From the NCBI GenBank assembly GCA_026645935.1, contig JAPKMP010000021.1:1-64000 (forward strand): a stretch of DNA of 64,000 nucleotides, written 5' to 3'. The position numbers and the translations under genes were made by a program. Positions 60,496 to 64,000 of the stretch are shown here, in pieces. The DNA comes from Candidatus Villigracilaceae bacterium. GTDB lineage: Bacteria > Chloroflexota > Anaerolineae > Anaerolineales > Villigracilaceae. The notes beneath the pieces were generated by a model that saw only the letters and a list, made by a program, of their open reading frames with translations, did no database searches and was not told the DNA's origin. Within the stretch, counting starts at the first letter, position 1, and each line of letters begins with the position of its first letter.

Positions 60496-61338
60496 TTATG
60501 GACAGAGGAAGGTTGTATCTTTTATGGCTGCCTTACCAGCTGCATTATAAGCTTCCACGCCCCACTTTGCGGGAGTGCCGGCAGCAAAGGGTAATGGCGG
60601 GATTGGGAATGAGGTGCTATTTGCCGGGAGGGTGGTGAACAACCCTCCGTTAAAGTATATATTAAATCCATCCTCATTGTTGGATTTATCCTGCCATGTC
60701 AGGTTTCCTGTGTAGTTGTAGATCGGCAGGATTAATGGAATACAAACCTTGGCAACAGCTACATTGTCCACTGCCGCTGGCGGGGCAAGAGTTGGCGTGG
60801 GCGTGAATGTCGAAGTGGCTGTCGGTGTGGCGGTCTTGGTCGGCGTCGGCGTGGGCGGAACCGGGTATTCCGGCAGGTTGGAGGTATTACCGGTCACGGT
60901 GGCGTATTGTCCCCACAGCCAGCAAGTCCCAGATCCGTTGAGTCGTTTAATGACCCAATAATTCGGGACACCTGAATTCTTGCCGACGATCTCGCCGGTC
61001 TGCCCGACAAGCAAAGAATCGATCAAGTCATAAACGACACCGGGACCCGTGCGGCAATTTGTATTGACGCTCACCGTTATCTGCGGCACAGAAGGGGTGG
61101 ATGTTGGTCCGGGTGTGGCGGTGAATTGCGGCGTGGCTGTGAATGCAGGCTTGCCGCCCCCGGGCTGCTGCCCTTGACCCGGATCGCCCCCGCCGGGTTG
61201 TTGGAGAATTAATGCCTGCGCAGTGATGGTCAACGCCAGGTCGTCCACCTCCTCGGTTGCGCCTTGACCACTGGGCAGATTGCATGCGGATATCGCAAAC
61301 GCAGCCAGGGCGAACAATGCGAACATTCTTCGGTACAT
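60496..61338 (-). CDS. SH3b lipoprotein with C-terminal FN3-like domain
   Basis: The 280-residue lipoprotein (lipobox FAISACNLP) has a Gly/Pro/Gln-rich linker (about 45-80), a bacterial SH3-like domain (about 85-150: VSVNTNCRTGPGVVYDLIDSL, GKNSGVPNYWVIK, CWLWGQYATVTG), a Thr/Pro linker (155-185) and a C-terminal fibronectin-III-like domain (LTWQDKSNNEDGFNIYFNG, WGVEAYNAAGKA). It is probably wall- or surface-associated. GGAGAGAG precedes the ATG. It is a paralogue of the 61464 gene. Confidence 0.83.
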   Translation of the reverse strand: MYRRMFALFALAAFAISACNLPSGQGATEEVDDLALTITAQALILQQPGGGDPGQGQQPGGGKPAFTATPQFTATPGPTSTPSVPQITVSVNTNCRTGPGVVYDLIDSLLVGQTGEIVGKNSGVPNYWVIKRLNGSGTCWLWGQYATVTGNTSNLPEYPVPPTPTPTKTATPTATSTFTPTPTLAPPAAVDNVAVAKVCIPLILPIYNYTGNLTWQDKSNNEDGFNIYFNGGLFTTLPANSTSFPIPPLPFAAGTPAKWGVEAYNAAGKAAIKDTTFLCP

Positions 61339-61410
61339 GGTCTCTCTCCTTTCCGGGTTTAATTATGACATTAAAACTGCGGACGGGTTATCATTTCAAT
61401 GAAATTAAGA

Positions 61411-61438
61411 CGCCTTGCGGGGATAACCCCGCAAGGCG
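61411..61438 (-). terminator. hairpin between the two SH3b lipoprotein genes
   Basis: CGCCTTGCGGGG and CCCCGCAAGGCG form a perfect 12-bp stem with loop ATAA, 25 bases after the 61464 stop on the minus strand. The following T-run is weak (TCTTAATTT). Confidence 0.65.
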
Positions 61439-61463
61439 CGAATCGTTGTGAACCGGGTTACGT

Positions 61464-62264
61464 CTACGGGCAGCCCTTCGTTACAGATTTCTTTGCGGCT
61501 TTTCCCGCGGCATTGAAGGCTTCGACTTCGAAAATGGAGGCGATGCCGGGAAGGAATGGGTTGCCGGGGGCGGAAGCAACTACATACGACGTACTGTTCG
61601 CCGGGATGCTGGCAACGAGCGAGCCGTTGATGTAGATGTTGAACCCGTCTTCATTATTGGACTTGTCCTCCCATTTCAAAGTGCCTGAGTGGAGGTTGTT
61701 GGGGCAGACCATGTCCATGGTGACGTTGTTCACTGGAGCCGGGGAAGCCAGGGTTGCCGTTGCTGTGAAGGTGGGGGTAGGCGAAGGCGTGGGCGTTGGT
61801 GGAATGGAATATTCCTGTAAATTGGCTGTATTCCCGGTTACGGTTGCGTATTGAGGGAAAAGCCAGCAGGTACCGGTTTTTCCCGGATTGTTAATGATCC
61901 AATAACCCGTGGAGGTGTTTTTGCCTACCACTATGCCAACCTGCCCGATAAGTAATGAACCGATATTGTCATATGCAATACCCGGACCAGTGCGGCAGTT
62001 TGTATTCTGGCTGACAGTCACCTCCGGCACGGTCGGGGTGCCGGTGATCGCGGGGGTAGGTGTGAACTCGGGCGTAGCTGTAATCTCGGGCAGCTGTCCC
62101 TGCTGGGGGGTGGCATTACCCGAACCGGATTCCAACAATAAAGCCTGGGCTGTGATGGTCATAGCCAAGTCGGCATTCGGGTCTTGTCCGCCCGGCATGT
62201 TACAGGCGGTAAGAACTGTGATCGAAATGATGGATACCACTAAAATAAAAGATCTTCGTTGCAT
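61464..62264 (-). CDS. SH3b lipoprotein with C-terminal FN3-like domain, paralogue
   Basis: The 266-residue lipoprotein (lipobox TVLTACNMPGG) repeats the layout of its neighbour: shared LAMTITAQAL segment after the signal, TPEFTPTP linker, SH3-like domain with VSQNTNCRTGPGIAYDNIGSL and CWLFPQYATVTGNTANLQEY, second Thr/Pro linker, and a final domain with LKWEDKSNNEDGFNIYING and FEVEAFNAAGKAA. Very similar domains with divergent linkers indicate tandem duplication. GGAGAGAG precedes the ATG. Confidence 0.83.
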   Translation of the reverse strand: MQRRSFILVVSIISITVLTACNMPGGQDPNADLAMTITAQALLLESGSGNATPQQGQLPEITATPEFTPTPAITGTPTVPEVTVSQNTNCRTGPGIAYDNIGSLLIGQVGIVVGKNTSTGYWIINNPGKTGTCWLFPQYATVTGNTANLQEYSIPPTPTPSPTPTFTATATLASPAPVNNVTMDMVCPNNLHSGTLKWEDKSNNEDGFNIYINGSLVASIPANSTSYVVASAPGNPFLPGIASIFEVEAFNAAGKAAKKSVTKGCP

Positions 62265-62419
62265 GGGTACTCTCTCCTTTTTGAGGCAATTATCCCGGGC
62301 TGCATGTGAATAATCAAGGAAAATCCCATGCTATTGGTACTAATCCCAAAAAGGACGTTGGTACTATCTCCCGCCTCCTGTCTTGACCTTGAATTTACCA
62401 TCCGACCAGTCGCACGATA

Positions 62420-63826
62420 TCAATTCAAGCTATACGGAACGACAAACCCGACACGATGCAGGGCGAGCAGGGTCTGGATGACCAAAGTCCCTGCCACAAG
62501 AAAAAACAGCGCACCGCTCTTTTCGATCTTTGCAATGAAAACCGCCGCGGGGATTTGGAACAAGACGGCAAGATAGATCCATAACCGTGATATCTCGCCC
62601 CTGTTGATTCCAATTAATACAACTGCGGCTAGGGTCGCAAGCAGGCTAAGCGGAAATACAGCATCGGGCATCCAACGCCCGGAAATATTTAATTCTTTCC
62701 AACCTGATGCAATCAGAGCGACGGTATATACAAAAATGACCAGGATGGGCGTCCCTGCACTGTAAAAAAATTCCTTCAGGTTTTCCCCAAACCAAACCCT
62801 GTAACTTCGCCCTGCAAGATCATTGAAATGTGTCGCATCCCCGAGGATGAAGAGAAAAGTACTGAAGAGGTCAAAGGAAAAGACCGCAATGAATATCAGA
62901 TAAACAACCAAAAACGCAAGTATGAAATGAAGGGTGAATTTTATGAGATCAAGTTTTTCGATCTTTTTTGTCAGGACGGCATGGATCAAAAACCAGGCTG
63001 GGATTAGACCGGTTGTCAATGGCAGCGGTTCGAAGAAAACCATGATGTAGAGCGCCGCTCCCGCCAGCCAGGCATACAGGATGGTTTTCCGCTCGAGGAA
63101 GGACAGGACCGCCGCGAACAAAGCCAGCATGAACAGTGGCGTGACCGTGTTCATTAATGGGAAGAAAAAGATTCTGCAGGGAATTATTGCATAGAGGGTA
63201 AATGCGTAATATGCCGCTGTCCTGTCTTGAAATAATCTTCTGCATATCGAATAAAGCAACAATCCACCAAGCGACGAAATGATGATGATCAAATACCCCA
63301 TAACCTCGGGTGATTCGGTGAATAACCCAAGGAAATCAAAAAACAAAACCTTTCCAGGCATGTTCGTCCTTGCATGAGGAGGAAATGTGGAGGCAAGGGC
63401 ATTGTAATCAGCCAGGATCTCATGGGCGGAATATTGCCGGGCGGGAATATAGAATGAGTTGGAACGGTCACTGACGACGAGTTCTGTGAGCGAAAATCGA
63501 TAAGCAAAGCGCATCACGATCTGGATAACGACGGTATTGACCAGCCCCAATGCAAGCGTCAACGTTTCTCTAATGTGGATATATCTTCCGCCGATGAAAA
63601 CGGAAATGATAAGCAATGCCAGCGATAATGCCGGAATCCAGCGCGGGAGCGTGTAGGTCTCTTCAAAGTAGCGATATACCCAAATGCCGATATAGGAACC
63701 GAAGGTAAAGTTTCCCGAATACACAAGGAAGGTCATCAATATTCCGACAGCACAGGCGGTCAATACCAGGGCGATGGCATGCGAGTTGGAGGATTGAGTC
63801 GAATGGGAATGTGAATGATTAGTCAT
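62420..63826 (-). CDS. polytopic membrane protein, GT-C glycosyltransferase-like
   Basis: The 468-residue protein has about eleven hydrophobic helices after a His/Ser-rich N-terminus. A large loop after the third helix (about residues 120-165, with SDRSNSFYIPARQYSAHEIL) and the FFPLMNTVTPLFMLALFAAVLSFLERK helix pair (given in part) resemble lipid-linked-sugar mannosyltransferases of the GT-C fold, but the usual acidic loop motif is not obvious. Function is uncertain. It is AT-richer than most of the window. Confidence 0.7.
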   Translation of the reverse strand: MTNHSHSHSTQSSNSHAIALVLTACAVGILMTFLVYSGNFTFGSYIGIWVYRYFEETYTLPRWIPALSLALLIISVFIGGRYIHIRETLTLALGLVNTVVIQIVMRFAYRFSLTELVVSDRSNSFYIPARQYSAHEILADYNALASTFPPHARTNMPGKVLFFDFLGLFTESPEVMGYLIIIISSLGGLLLYSICRRLFQDRTAAYYAFTLYAIIPCRIFFFPLMNTVTPLFMLALFAAVLSFLERKTILYAWLAGAALYIMVFFEPLPLTTGLIPAWFLIHAVLTKKIEKLDLIKFTLHFILAFLVVYLIFIAVFSFDLFSTFLFILGDATHFNDLAGRSYRVWFGENLKEFFYSAGTPILVIFVYTVALIASGWKELNISGRWMPDAVFPLSLLATLAAVVLIGINRGEISRLWIYLAVLFQIPAAVFIAKIEKSGALFFLVAGTLVIQTLLALHRVGFVVPYSLN

Positions 63827-63904
63827 GATTCTGTTTTGAATGGGAACCTGATTTCAATGTTTTCAAAAACTACCCGGCATTCGAGGTAAGATGGTTTATT
63901 ACGC

Positions 63905-63936
63905 AATTGAAATTACAGGAAGTTGTAATTTCAATT
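63905..63936. repeat. AATTGAAATTACA palindrome at the rsmA 3' end
   Basis: AATTGAAATTACA and TGTAATTTCAATT form a perfect 13-bp stem with a six-base loop. One arm contains the rsmA stop codon. There is no T-tract. Confidence 0.65.
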
Positions 63937-64000
63937 CATCCAATCAGTCTCGCATAACTTGCCCCACTCCTCGAGGGATAGTGTTTCTGCGCGTCGCATG
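63931..64000 (-). CDS. rsmA: 16S rRNA dimethyladenosine transferase, C-terminal end (partial)
   Basis: The minus strand from the window edge encodes RRAETLSLEEWGKLCETD and ends with a TGA at 63931. The RRAETLSLEEW string is typical of the last helix of RsmA/KsgA, which dimethylates two adenines in helix 45 of 16S rRNA. Only 23 codons are in view, so the call rests on this short motif. Confidence 0.6.
   Translation of the reverse strand, partial: MRRAETLSLEEWGKLCETDWMN

Overview
The window looks like chromosomal DNA of a Chloroflexota bacterium, most likely class Anaerolineae. This is inferred from the protein set: many lipoproteins with Thr/Pro-rich linkers, a general L-amino-acid ABC operon, small conserved proteins common in that class, and GC-rich genes broken by short palindromic or low-complexity spacer repeats. 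No plasmid or phage backbone, transposase, rRNA, tRNA or CRISPR array was recognised.

Layout. 1-3 kb: RNase P RNA with its own promoter, a HypA-like protein, a TolB-like lipoprotein and a short-chain dehydrogenase. 3-13 kb: recJ (minus), small conserved proteins, a receiver-PAS-GGDEF-EAL protein, tgt, uppP and an M20 peptidase. 13-23.2 kb: one operon-like run with two LolD/MacB-type ATPases (the second fused to a cyclic-nucleotide-binding-like domain), two GAF sensor kinases, a lone receiver, a large FtsX/MacB-type permease and a HlyD-like lipoprotein, so an exporter interleaved with its probable signalling apparatus. 23.2-26 kb: three tandem GEMM-I (cyclic dinucleotide) riboswitches, a hairpin terminator, then an AT-rich pair encoding an MBOAT O-acyltransferase and an AlgX/AlgJ-like protein. 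26-34 kb: ruvB, a GH5-like hydrolase, queA, a family 5 uracil-DNA glycosylase, two alpha/beta hydrolases, a peroxiredoxin-like gene with an in-frame TGA at the catalytic Cys position (probable selenoprotein), and an S51-like protein fused to a CysRS-like tail. 34-38 kb (minus): DUF1540 protein, VKOR, moeA, relA/spoT. 38-44 kb: aminoacyl-tRNA deacylase and the aapJQMP-like operon. 44-52 kb: paired lipoproteins, thioesterase, patatin, hydrolase, L,D-transpeptidase, CcdA, a thioredoxin-like/DUF2085 fusion, pgeF and the yggS-yggT-yggU run. 52-64 kb: TPR-lytic transglycosylase, orphan PotD-like binding protein, PfkB kinase plus ahcY (methyl cycle), a possible PD-(D/E)XK protein, two paralogous SH3/FN3-like lipoproteins, a polytopic membrane protein and the 3' end of rsmA/ksgA.

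The strongest discoveries are the triple GEMM array with mixed specificity-determining bases ahead of polysaccharide-acylation genes, the UxxC peroxiredoxin-like selenoprotein candidate, and the exporter/two-component/GAF operon whose kinases share an unusual HWxGNK box. Spacer repeats also shape genes here: they form RNase P stem P12, encode part of QueA, and make up the end of one kinase and the start of the permease.
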